From CAVRZJ01 sp964594125 (lineage in GTDB: Bacteria > Acidobacteriota > Thermoanaerobaculia > Thermoanaerobaculales > Thermoanaerobaculaceae): DNA of 64,000 bases. The stretch lies in NCBI GenBank assembly GCA_964594125.1, contig CAZQLL010000019.1, forward strand, positions 1 through 64,000, in the 5' to 3' direction. Made by a program: the position numbers and the translations under genes. The notes below the pieces were generated by a model. That model was not told where the DNA came from. It searched no databases and saw only the letters and a program-made list of their open reading frames with translations. Shown one piece after another: positions 26,578 to 35,379 of this stretch; positions within the stretch are counted from its first letter, which is position 1, and each line of letters opens with the position of its first letter.

Positions 26578-28398
26578 ATGCGAGCGACCGTGCGTGTCCT
26601 CTTTTCCATCCCCATGCTGCTGGCTGCGGCAGCCCGCGCGCAGCAGACCCCGGCCTTCGCGGAGACCGTTGTGATCACCGCGACCGGCGAGGAGCAGGAC
26701 GCCGGCGAGGTGGCGGCGGCGACCACCGTGATCGGCGGCGGGCAGATCGCAGCCTCCGGCGAGGCGGCCGTAGCCGACCTGCTTCGCAGGGTCACCGGCG
26801 CCACGCTGCTGCGGTCGGGCCTCGACGGCGGCGTCGCCAGCCTGTTCGTGCGCGGCACCTCGTCGACCCACACGCTGGTGCTGTTCGACGGTGTGCGCCT
26901 CAACTCGCCGTATTTCGGCGGCTACGACTGGTCGCTGCCGCTGGCCGCCGGGCTCGGCCGCATCGAGGTGGTGCGCGGGCCGTACTCGGCGCTGTACGGC
27001 GGCGACGCGATCGGCGGCGTGGTGCAACTCCTCCCCGAGCGCGGCCGCGCGCCCGGCGCCGGCCTCCTCCTCGAGGGCGGACCCGACGGGTGGCAGCGTG
27101 CCGAGGCGACGGCGAGCGCGCGCATCGGCGGGGTCGACGCCACGTTCGCCGCCGCCTTGCGCGCGGGCAGCGGCGAGCTCGACAACGACGACTTCGCCGG
27201 CCGCTCGGCGCTGCTCGACCTCTCGTACGCGCTCGCCGCCGGTGCCGGGATCGGCCTCGTCGGCCGCTGGAGCGACGGCGACACCGAGGTGCCGTTCTCC
27301 GGCGCCACCGCCACCCCGAACCGCTCGACCGCCGCCGAGGAGACCCTCGTCGCTGTGCCGCTTCACGCCGCCCTCGCGGGCGGCCGGCTCGAGGCGACGC
27401 TCGACCACGTCGAGCGCCGTCTGTCCTACCGCGACCCCGACGACCCCTGGGGGTTCACCTCCTCCGACACCGATGCCGACTCCGACGGCGCGCGCGCGTC
27501 GTTCCTCCGGATCTGGGCGGCGCACCGCGTCACGGTGGGCGGCGAGTGGCGGCGCGACACGGCGACGGACGTCTCGACGTACGGCGTCTCCCTCGACGGC
27601 ACGCGGATCACCACCCGCTCGCTGTTCGCGCAGGACGCCGTGGCGCTCGGGAAGCGCTTCCGCGTGCTGGCCGGGGTGCGCTGGGACGAGGCGTCGGCGT
27701 GGGGCGACGAGGTCTCGCCGCGGTTGACCGCGAGCTGGCACGGCGAGGCGGCGCGCACCTGGATCTCCTACGGCCACGCCTTCCGCGCCCCGAGCCTCGG
27801 CGAGCTCTACTACCCCATGTCGGGCAACCCGGAGCTCACTCCCGAGCGCTCGCGCTCGTTCGAGCTCGGCGCCTCGCTGCCGCTGCCCGCCGGTAGCGCG
27901 CGGCTGGATCTCGCGGCGTTCCGCAACCGCATCGCCGACCTCATCGACTTCGACTACGCCACCTTCCGCTTCGGCAACGTCGAGCGCGCCGCCCAGGACG
28001 GCATCGAGGCGACCCTCGGCGCGCCGCTCGGCGGCGGGAGCTGGGTGTCGCTCGCGCTGACGTGGCTCGACGCCCGCGACGGCGAGGGCGCGCCGCTGCT
28101 GCGCCGCCCCGAGTGGTCGGGCGCCGCCACGCTCGCCGGGCCGCTCGTCGCCGGCGTCAGCGGCGAGGTCGCGGCCGTCTGGGTGGGGGCGCGCGACGAC
28201 CTCGACCCCGTCACCTACGCGCGCGTCGAACAGCCAGCGTTCGTCACCCTCGACGCCGCCGTCGCCGTCCCGGTGACACCGTGGCTCACCATGCGGGTGC
28301 GCGCCGACAACCTCGCGGACCGCGCCTACGAGGAGGTGCGCGGCTACCCGGCGCCGGGCCGCCGCTTCTTCCTCGCCGCCGCCGTCTCCTCGCGGTGA
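26578..28398 (+). CDS. btuB: TonB-dependent vitamin B12 outer-membrane receptor
   Basis: A 606-residue outer-membrane receptor that takes up cobalamin using TonB energy. After a signal peptide (1-22) comes the TonB-box-like ETVVITAT, then a plug domain with ADLLRRVTGATLLRSG, LFVRGTSSTHTLVLFDGVRL and RIEVVRGPYSALYGGDAIGGVVQLL. The rest is a 22-strand barrel rich in alternating aromatic residues, including the well-kept SYGHAFRAPSLGELYYPMSG and a C-terminal strand ending in phenylalanine-rich RRFFLAAAVSSR. The cobalamin riboswitch upstream supports the assignment. No other B12 transport gene is in the window. Confidence 0.93.
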   Translation: MRATVRVLFSIPMLLAAAARAQQTPAFAETVVITATGEEQDAGEVAAATTVIGGGQIAASGEAAVADLLRRVTGATLLRSGLDGGVASLFVRGTSSTHTLVLFDGVRLNSPYFGGYDWSLPLAAGLGRIEVVRGPYSALYGGDAIGGVVQLLPERGRAPGAGLLLEGGPDGWQRAEATASARIGGVDATFAAALRAGSGELDNDDFAGRSALLDLSYALAAGAGIGLVGRWSDGDTEVPFSGATATPNRSTAAEETLVAVPLHAALAGGRLEATLDHVERRLSYRDPDDPWGFTSSDTDADSDGARASFLRIWAAHRVTVGGEWRRDTATDVSTYGVSLDGTRITTRSLFAQDAVALGKRFRVLAGVRWDEASAWGDEVSPRLTASWHGEAARTWISYGHAFRAPSLGELYYPMSGNPELTPERSRSFELGASLPLPAGSARLDLAAFRNRIADLIDFDYATFRFGNVERAAQDGIEATLGAPLGGGSWVSLALTWLDARDGEGAPLLRRPEWSGAATLAGPLVAGVSGEVAAVWVGARDDLDPVTYARVEQPAFVTLDAAVAVPVTPWLTMRVRADNLADRAYEEVRGYPAPGRRFFLAAAVSSR

Positions 28399-28414
28399 CC
28401 GCCGTCGCGCCGTC

Positions 28415-28435
28415 GCGCGGGCCGCCGGCCCGCGC
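28415..28435 (+). terminator. Hairpin after btuB
   Basis: A perfect 9-bp stem (28415-28423 with 28427-28435, loop GCC) lies 16 bases after the btuB stop codon and ahead of the atp promoter region. No T tract. Confidence 0.6.
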
Positions 28436-28462
28436 GGGCCGGCAGGCCGCCGTCGCCGTATG

Positions 28463-28491
28463 TTGACCTCCGACCTTGAGTTTGATACTTT
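28463..28491 (+). promoter_or_regulatory. Candidate promoter of the atp genes
   Basis: TTGACC (28463-28468, five of six consensus bases) stands 17 bases before TACTTT (28486-28491, a weak -10). The surrounding 40 bases are unusually AT-rich for this genome and lie between the btuB hairpin and the first atp gene. Confidence 0.4.
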
Positions 28492-28555
28492 TATCACACG
28501 ATGTCGGGGGGCCCCGGGGGGAGCCCCTTCTCATCTCATAGGCCGGAGGGCGCAG

Positions 28556-28987
28556 GTGTCACCGCCAAACCTCTCTCTGTTGCTGATCATGGCGTGCTTC
28601 TGGCTCGTCTACCTGCTCGTCAGGACGCAGTTCCTCAAGCCTGTCGGCGCCCTCCTGGATCAGCGGGAGAGCCAGACCCGCACCGCCCGCGAGACGTACG
28701 CGCAGGCGAAGGAGCGGCTCGGCGAGGCGATCGCCGCCTGCGAGCGCGAGCTCGCGGTCTCGGCCGGCGAGGGACAGAAGGCGCGGGCAACGCTGCGTGC
28801 GGAGGGGGAGTCGCTGCGCCGCGCCCGCCTCGATGCCGCGCGGCAGCAGGGGCAGGAGCGCCTCACCGCCCTCGCCGGCGAGCTCGCCGCCGTCACCGAC
28901 GAGGCGCGTGCCGTGCTGCGGGCCAGGAGCGCCGAGCTCGCCCGCTCGCTCGCCGAGCGCCTGCTCGAGCGGAGGATCGCATCGTGA
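28556..28987 (+). CDS. atpF': ATP synthase F0 subunit b'
   Basis: A 143-residue stalk protein: an N-terminal membrane helix (LSLLLIMACFWLVYLLVRT) and then a long charged coiled coil (about residues 40-143) that reaches up to F1. The start is GTG at 28556, chosen because GGAGGG sits seven bases upstream and because the membrane helix begins directly after it; the longer frame upstream has no ribosome site. It is the shorter, signal-less member of a b/b' pair, as in bacteria with a heterodimeric stalk. Its TGA overlaps the next start (GTGA). Confidence 0.8.
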   Translation: MSPPNLSLLLIMACFWLVYLLVRTQFLKPVGALLDQRESQTRTARETYAQAKERLGEAIAACERELAVSAGEGQKARATLRAEGESLRRARLDAARQQGQERLTALAGELAAVTDEARAVLRARSAELARSLAERLLERRIAS

Positions 28988-29562
28988 GGCGGCTGCCTTT
29001 CGTCACCGCGGCTTTCCTGCTCGCCGCGCCCGCCCTCGCCTCCGAGGGCGCCGCGGCGGCAACGTTCCTGGGCCTGCCGGTGTGGCTGTGGAAGACCGCC
29101 AACCTGCTGGCGTTCTTCGCTCTGCTCGTTTACCTGCTGGCCAGGCCGCTCTCCCAGTTCTTCCGCAGCCGGCGCGAGGAGATCGCGCGCGCCCTCGCCG
29201 ACGCTGCGCGGCAGCGCGAGGAGGCGGCGCAGATGAAGGCCGAGATGGAGCGGCGCGTCGCGTCGCTGCAGGGCGAGATCGCCGCCATGCGCGAACGCCT
29301 CGTGCGCGACGGCGAGCGCGAGAAAGCGGAGCTCGAGCGCGCCGGCGAGGCGGAGGCGGCGCGCGTCCTCGCTCAGCTCGACCTCGAGGCGCAGCGGCGC
29401 GTCGCCGAGGCGCGCACGCGCCTCGCCGGCGAGGCGGCGGAACTCGCCGCCGAGATGGCGTTCGAGCTGCTGCAGCGCGAGCTCACGCCGGCCGACCGCG
29501 ACCGCATCTTCAAGCGCACGCTGGAGCGCCTGGCGGCGCCGGCGGCGGGAGGTGCGCGGTGA
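28984..29562 (+). CDS. atpF: ATP synthase F0 subunit b
   Basis: A 192-residue stalk protein. The first 20 residues look like a cleavable signal peptide (FVTAAFLLAAPALASEG), followed by the membrane helix in WLWKTANLLAFFALLVYLLA and a long Arg/Glu/Ala-rich coiled coil. A signal-like start on subunit b is seen in several Acidobacteriota and Deltaproteobacteria. GTG start, overlapping the b' stop by four bases. With b' it forms the peripheral stalk that holds the alpha3-beta3 head still against the rotor. Confidence 0.85.
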   Translation: MRRLPFVTAAFLLAAPALASEGAAAATFLGLPVWLWKTANLLAFFALLVYLLARPLSQFFRSRREEIARALADAARQREEAAQMKAEMERRVASLQGEIAAMRERLVRDGEREKAELERAGEAEAARVLAQLDLEAQRRVAEARTRLAGEAAELAAEMAFELLQRELTPADRDRIFKRTLERLAAPAAGGAR

Positions 29563-30104
29563 GCCGCCGCATCGCGCGACCGTACGCCGCGGCGATGTTC
29601 AAGGTGCTCGAGAAGCATGGGATCCCCGTGCTCCGCCAGGTCGAGGCCGAGCTCGCCGCGGTCGCCGAGCTGCTGCGGGCGCACCCCGCCCTGCTGCGCG
29701 CCTTCGAGGTGCCGGCGGTGCCGCCGGCGAAAAAGCAGGAGCTTCTGCGCGCCATCGGCCGGGAGCTCCGCCTGCGCGGCGAGACGCAGCGGCTGCTTGC
29801 CGCGCTCGAGCAGCACTTCCGGCTGCGCTTCGTGGCCGACGTGGCGGCGGCGTTACGGGCCCTGATCGACCGCAGGGACAACATGGCGCGCGCCGCCGTC
29901 GAGCTGCCGGTGGCGGCCACCGCCGAGCAGGTGCAGGCGCTTGCCGCGACGCTCGGCGCGCTGCTCGGGACGCGCGTCGAGCTCGAGGCGAAGGTGCGCC
30001 CCGATCTGCTCGCCGGCTTCGTGGTCAAGGTCGGGAGCACGGTGTACGACGGTTCCCTGCGCACGCAACTGCGGCGGTTCGCCCGCTCCGGCGGGCAGCA
30101 CTAG
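29559..30104 (+). CDS. atpH: ATP synthase F1 subunit delta
   Basis: A 181-residue F1 subunit that joins the b/b' stalk to the top of the alpha3-beta3 head. It starts RRIARPYAAAMFKVLEKHG, the usual delta entry (ARPYAxAxF), and ends with the conserved PDLLAGFVVKVGSTVYDGS and LRTQLRRFA. Start is GTG, overlapping the subunit b stop by four bases (GTGA), so b', b and delta are a translationally coupled series. Confidence 0.88.
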   Translation: MSRRIARPYAAAMFKVLEKHGIPVLRQVEAELAAVAELLRAHPALLRAFEVPAVPPAKKQELLRAIGRELRLRGETQRLLAALEQHFRLRFVADVAAALRALIDRRDNMARAAVELPVAATAEQVQALAATLGALLGTRVELEAKVRPDLLAGFVVKVGSTVYDGSLRTQLRRFARSGGQH

Positions 30105-30113
30105 GAGACAGGC

Positions 30114-31638
<1,525 letters not shown>

Positions 31639-31646
<8 letters not shown>

Positions 31647-32502
31647 CACCCAGGGGTTGCGGCGCCGCATCCGCTCGGTCAAGTCGACCCAGCAGATCAC
31701 CAAGGCGATGAAGATGGTCGCCGCGGCGCGGCTGCGCCGGGCGCAGACCCGTATCCTCGAGGCGAGACCGTACGCCACCTGTCTCCACGCGGTGCTCGCC
31801 TCGCTGGCAGCGCGCGTGGCCGAGAACCGCCACCCGCTGCTCGAGCAGCGCGAGGAGAAGCGCGCGACCCTGGTGGTGATCACCTCGGACCGCGGGTTGT
31901 GCGGGTCGTTCAACACCAACGTCCTGCGCGAGGCGTCGGCACTGATGGCGAGCGGCCGCTGGGAGCGCGTCGACCTCGTGCTTGTCGGCCGCAAGGCGGT
32001 CGACTACTTCAAGCACCGCGGCGTCACGCCGCTGGCCGCGCCGGCCGACCTGCTGGCCAAGGCGGCGCCGGAGTCGGCATTCGCTCTCGGCCGCATGCTC
32101 GCGAAGCGCTACGCGGCGCGCGACACCGACGCCATCTACGTGCTGTCGAACCGCTTCCGCTCGATCATCCAGCAGAAGGTCGTGCTCCACAAGCTGCTCC
32201 CGGTCGAGCGCGCGCAGCTCGAGGGCGGCGGCAGCCTGGTCGGCTACGTCTGCGAGCCGTCGCCGGCGGTGCTGCTCGACCATCTGCTGCCGCGCTACGT
32301 CGACGTCGAGGTGCTGCGGGCGGTGCTCTCGTCGGTGGCGGCGGAGCACGCCGCGCGCATGACCGCGATGGGCGCGGCGACCAAGAACGCCGGCGAGATG
32401 ATCGACAAGCTGACGCTGAGCTACAACCGGATGCGCCAGGCATCCATCACCAAGGAGCTGATCGAGATCGTTTCCGGCGCCCAGGCGCTGGGAGGAAAGT
32501 AG
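31639..32502 (+). CDS. atpG: ATP synthase F1 subunit gamma
   Basis: A 287-residue central rotor shaft of F1. The N-terminus LRRRIRSVKSTQQITKAMKM with MVAAARLRRAQ following, and the C-terminal AGEMIDKLTLSYNRMRQASI with TKELIEIVSGA, are the paired helices that turn inside the head. TTG at 31639 is chosen because it yields the family start (M)ANTQGLRRRI; it lies inside the end of atpA, an eight-base overlap. No ATG gives a sensible N-terminus. Confidence 0.93.
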
Positions 32503-32511
32503 GAGCCAGGC

Positions 32512-33957
32512 ATGGCCGCTGCAGCGAAGACCGAAGGGCACGTCGTACAGGTCATCGGACCCGTGGTGGACGTTGAGTTTCCCGAGGGGCATCTCCCGGC
32601 GATCTACAACTCGGTGGAGATCCGCGACCGCTCCGAGGCCGGAGAGATGCACGTCGTCACCGAGGTGATGCAGCACCTCGGGGAGAACCGCGTGCGCTGC
32701 GTATCGATGCTCGCCACCGACGGGCTGGTGCGCGGCATGAAGGCTGTCGACACCGGGGCGCCGATCACCATGCCGGTCGGCCGCGAGACGCTCGGCCGGG
32801 TGCTCAACGTCGTCGGCGTGCCGGTGGACGAGATGGGGCCGTGCGTGACGAAGGAGCGCTGGCCGATCCACCGCGAGGCGCCGTCGTTCGAGGAGCAGTC
32901 GACGCAGGTCGAGATGTTCGAGACCGGGATCAAGGTCGTCGACCTGCTCGAGCCGTACACCAAGGGCGGCAAGACCGGCCTGTTCGGCGGCGCTGGCGTC
33001 GGCAAGACCGTGATCATCATGGAGCTGATCAACAACGTCGCGCTCCAGCACGGCGGCTACTCGGTGTTCTCCGGCGTCGGCGAGCGCACCCGCGAGGGCA
33101 ACGACCTCTGGCACGAGATGCAGGAGTCCGGCGTCATCGACCCCTCCGACTGGCAGAAGTCGAAGGCGTCTCTGATCTACGGCCAGATGACCGAGCCGCC
33201 GGGGGCGCGGCTGCGCGTGGCGCTGTCCGGCCTCACGGTCGCGGAGTACTTCCGCGACGTCGAGGAGCAGGACGTGCTGCTGTTCATCGACAACATCTTC
33301 CGATTCACCCAAGCCGGATCCGAGGTGTCGGCGCTGCTCGGCCGCATGCCCTCGGCGGTCGGCTACCAGCCCAACCTGGCCACCGAGATGGGCGAGCTGC
33401 AGGAGCGCATCACCTCCACCAAGAAGGGGTCGATCACCTCGGTGCAGGCGATCTACGTGCCCGCCGACGACCTCACCGACCCGGCGCCGGCGACGGCGTT
33501 CGCCCACCTCGACGCCACCACCGTGCTCTCCCGCCAGATCGTCGAGCTCGGCATCTACCCGGCGGTCGACCCGCTCGCGTCGACCAGCCGCATCCTCGAC
33601 CCCAACATCCTCGGCGAGGAGCACTACCGGGTGGCGCGCGAGGTTCAGAAGGTGCTGCAGAAGTACAAGGACCTGCAGGACATCATCGCCATCCTCGGAA
33701 TCGACGAGCTGTCCGAGGAGGACAAGACGACGGTGGCGCGGGCGCGTAAGATCCAGCGCTTCCTGTCGCAGCCGTTCCACGTCGCCGAGCAGTTCACCGG
33801 CCTGAAGGGCAAGTACGTCAAGATCGCCGACACCATCCGCGGCTTCGACATGATCTGCAAGGGCGAGCTCGACCACCTGCCGGAGCAGGCGTTCTACATG
33901 GTCGGCCCCATCGAGGAGGCGATCGAAAAGGCGGAGCGGCTGAAGGCGGAGGCGTAG
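32512..33957 (+). CDS. atpD: ATP synthase F1 subunit beta
   Basis: A 481-residue catalytic subunit of F1, where ATP is made. Walker A is GGAGVGKTV, followed by GERTREGNDLWHEM with the catalytic Glu, and the Walker B strand DVLLFIDNIFRFTQAG. DELSEEDKTTVARARKIQRF is the DELSEED lever that meets subunit gamma. N-terminus GHVVQVIGPVVDVEF is typical. AGGAGCCAGGC precedes the ATG, ten bases after atpG. Confidence 0.98.
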   Translation: MAAAAKTEGHVVQVIGPVVDVEFPEGHLPAIYNSVEIRDRSEAGEMHVVTEVMQHLGENRVRCVSMLATDGLVRGMKAVDTGAPITMPVGRETLGRVLNVVGVPVDEMGPCVTKERWPIHREAPSFEEQSTQVEMFETGIKVVDLLEPYTKGGKTGLFGGAGVGKTVIIMELINNVALQHGGYSVFSGVGERTREGNDLWHEMQESGVIDPSDWQKSKASLIYGQMTEPPGARLRVALSGLTVAEYFRDVEEQDVLLFIDNIFRFTQAGSEVSALLGRMPSAVGYQPNLATEMGELQERITSTKKGSITSVQAIYVPADDLTDPAPATAFAHLDATTVLSRQIVELGIYPAVDPLASTSRILDPNILGEEHYRVAREVQKVLQKYKDLQDIIAILGIDELSEEDKTTVARARKIQRFLSQPFHVAEQFTGLKGKYVKIADTIRGFDMICKGELDHLPEQAFYMVGPIEEAIEKAERLKAEA

Positions 33958-33992
33958 CCGTGGCCGCCACGACCTGCATGATCCGATGTGGG

Positions 33993-34031
33993 GCGCGCAC
34001 TCCGTGCGCGCAGCCGGCGCCAGGCGCCGGC
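33993..34031 (+). repeat. Twin perfect hairpins between atpD and atpC
   Basis: Two 8-bp perfect stems with 3-base loops stand one base apart: GCGCGCAC-TCC-GTGCGCGC (33993-34011) and GCCGGCGC-CAG-GCGCCGGC (34013-34031). They fill the 103-base gap, the only sizeable gap in the operon, and may stabilise the upstream RNA or lower epsilon production. Confidence 0.6.
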
Positions 34032-34060
34032 CCCGCTGTGAGCCTGCCGGAGAAGCACCG

Positions 34061-34471
34061 ATGAGCGACGCGAAGTCCCAGCTCCACCTGAAGGTCGTCA
34101 CCCCGACGCGGGTCGTGGTGGACGCGCCGTGCGACGAGGTCGCGCTGCCCGGCGCCATCGGCGAGATCGGCATCCTCCCCGGGCACACGCCGCTGCTCAC
34201 CCAGCTCCGCATCGGCGAGATGTCGTACCGCAAGGGGATGCGCGAGCATTATCTGGCGCTGCAGTGGGGGTTCGCGGAGATCGCGAACGACCAGGTGACG
34301 GTGCTCGCCGAAGTTGCCGAGCTGCCGGAGGAGATCGACGTCGAAGCGGCCAGGCGGCAGAAGGCGTCGGCGGAGTCGGCGCTCAAGGCCGCCAGCGGCG
34401 AGGAGTTCGAGCAGCAGCGCGCCCACCTTGAGGCCGCGGTCACCAGGATCACGGTCGCCGCGAGAAGGTAG
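34061..34471 (+). CDS. atpC: ATP synthase F1 subunit epsilon
   Basis: A 136-residue rotor-foot subunit that can block ATP hydrolysis. It has the N-terminal beta sandwich (LHLKVVTPTRVVVDAPCDEV, LPGAIGEIGILPGHTPLLTQ) and a C-terminal helical pair (about 88-136, EEIDVEAARRQKASAESALK). ATG 34061 is used; an upstream extension would run through the hairpins. It ends the atp gene run; vapC follows on the other strand. Confidence 0.92.
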   Translation: MSDAKSQLHLKVVTPTRVVVDAPCDEVALPGAIGEIGILPGHTPLLTQLRIGEMSYRKGMREHYLALQWGFAEIANDQVTVLAEVAELPEEIDVEAARRQKASAESALKAASGEEFEQQRAHLEAAVTRITVAARR

Positions 34472-34590
34472 CCGCAGGCAGCACCAGAGCCACGAGACCC
34501 TCCTCCTCGTTCACGGGCGACACCGCTAGCCCGGCGACTCGTCTGAAGTGGCTGACGTTGCGTGTCAGCAGCATGCCTCTGAGGGCGAGA

Positions 34591-35028
34591 TCAGCGTGCG
34601 GCTCCCAGGGGGTTGTGCCAGCGCAGTCCCGGAAAGCGGGCGAAGTCGGCGTCATTGGAGTGAAGCTCGGCGCCGAGCTCGATCGCCAGGGCGGCCAGGT
34701 GGGCGTCAGTCATCAGCTCGCCCGCGGCGCCGGACCCGGTGATGAGCTGCTCGACGAGCTCCATGTGCCGGCTGCCCGGGTGGACGATCTGGGCCTGCGG
34801 CTGGTCCAGCCACGAGCGGACGTGGGCGAACGCCTCCGCCGGGAGCATCGGGTCGGTCAGGATGCGACGGCTCGTCATCACGCGCGCGAAACCGAGCATG
34901 ACCGTCCATGCCAGGCCGACCGAGGCCACGCCCGAGAGGCAGTCCTCCCACCACGAGCGGGCACGCGCGTGATCCGGGGCGTCCGAGGTGTAGGCGTAGA
35001 CGAGGAGGTTGACGTCCGGGAGGATCAT
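34591..35028 (-). CDS. vapC: PIN-domain toxin (VapC-like RNase)
   Basis: A 145-residue PIN ribonuclease. The metal-binding Asp is in MILPDVNLLVYAY; the middle acidic residue and the C-terminal Asp pair lie in GELMTDAHLAALAIE and LHSNDADFARFPG. The HxxW-like WHNPLG end fits the TA-associated PIN family that carries PDVN. Start ATG 35028 is set by the four-base overlap with the antitoxin (ATGA). In known systems the toxin cleaves tRNA or rRNA and is silenced by the antitoxin. Confidence 0.88.
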   Translation of the reverse strand: MILPDVNLLVYAYTSDAPDHARARSWWEDCLSGVASVGLAWTVMLGFARVMTSRRILTDPMLPAEAFAHVRSWLDQPQAQIVHPGSRHMELVEQLITGSGAAGELMTDAHLAALAIELGAELHSNDADFARFPGLRWHNPLGAAR

Positions 35029-35303
35029 CGGCGGCGCCGCGAACGCGCAGCCGCCGGCGCCGCTCGCTCGAGCTCGAGCTCGTCGACGAGCTGGTTGAGG
35101 CGCGCCACGTCCACGCCAGTCTGAAAGCCGCACGCCCTCGGCCGCACGCGAAAACGACGGCGCGGCCGGACCGGCTTCTCCCCGGCGTGCAGGCCGCGGC
35201 GGAGCGCCTCGTTCAGCTCCTCCTTGAAGCCGCGTCCCGACCGGCGCTGCGCCTCGCGCAGATCTCGCACCACGTCGTCGTCGAGGGTCACGGTTGTCCG
35301 CAT
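35025..35303 (-). CDS. vapB: Ribbon-helix-helix antitoxin (VapB-like)
   Basis: A 92-residue antitoxin. The N-terminus MRTTVTLDDDVVRDLREAQR and FKEELNEALRRGL is a ribbon-helix-helix DNA-binding domain. The remaining residues, rich in Arg and Glu, include LNQLVDELELER and should bind and block the toxin. The ATG at 35303 is preferred over a longer frame because the strand of the RHH fold begins there and the promoter lies just upstream. Confidence 0.85.
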   Translation of the reverse strand: MRTTVTLDDDVVRDLREAQRRSGRGFKEELNEALRRGLHAGEKPVRPRRRFRVRPRACGFQTGVDVARLNQLVDELELERAAPAAARSRRRR

Positions 35304-35308
35304 GGAGA

Positions 35309-35338
35309 CATCATGATGACTATAACTCATGCTGTCAA
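35309..35338 (-). promoter_or_regulatory. vapBC promoter with palindromic operator
   Basis: On the minus strand a perfect TTGACA (35333-35338) is followed after exactly 17 bases by CATGAT (35310-35315). The spacer holds the imperfect inverted repeat ATGAGTTATAGTCAT (35316-35330 region), and the -10 is inside the perfect 10-base palindrome CATCATGATG (35309-35318). RHH antitoxins normally bind such sites to repress their own operon. The patch is clearly AT-richer than its surroundings. Confidence 0.7.
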
Positions 35339-35379
35339 GATGACTCACCCTCGTCCCGCGCCGTCGCGAGGCCGCACCC

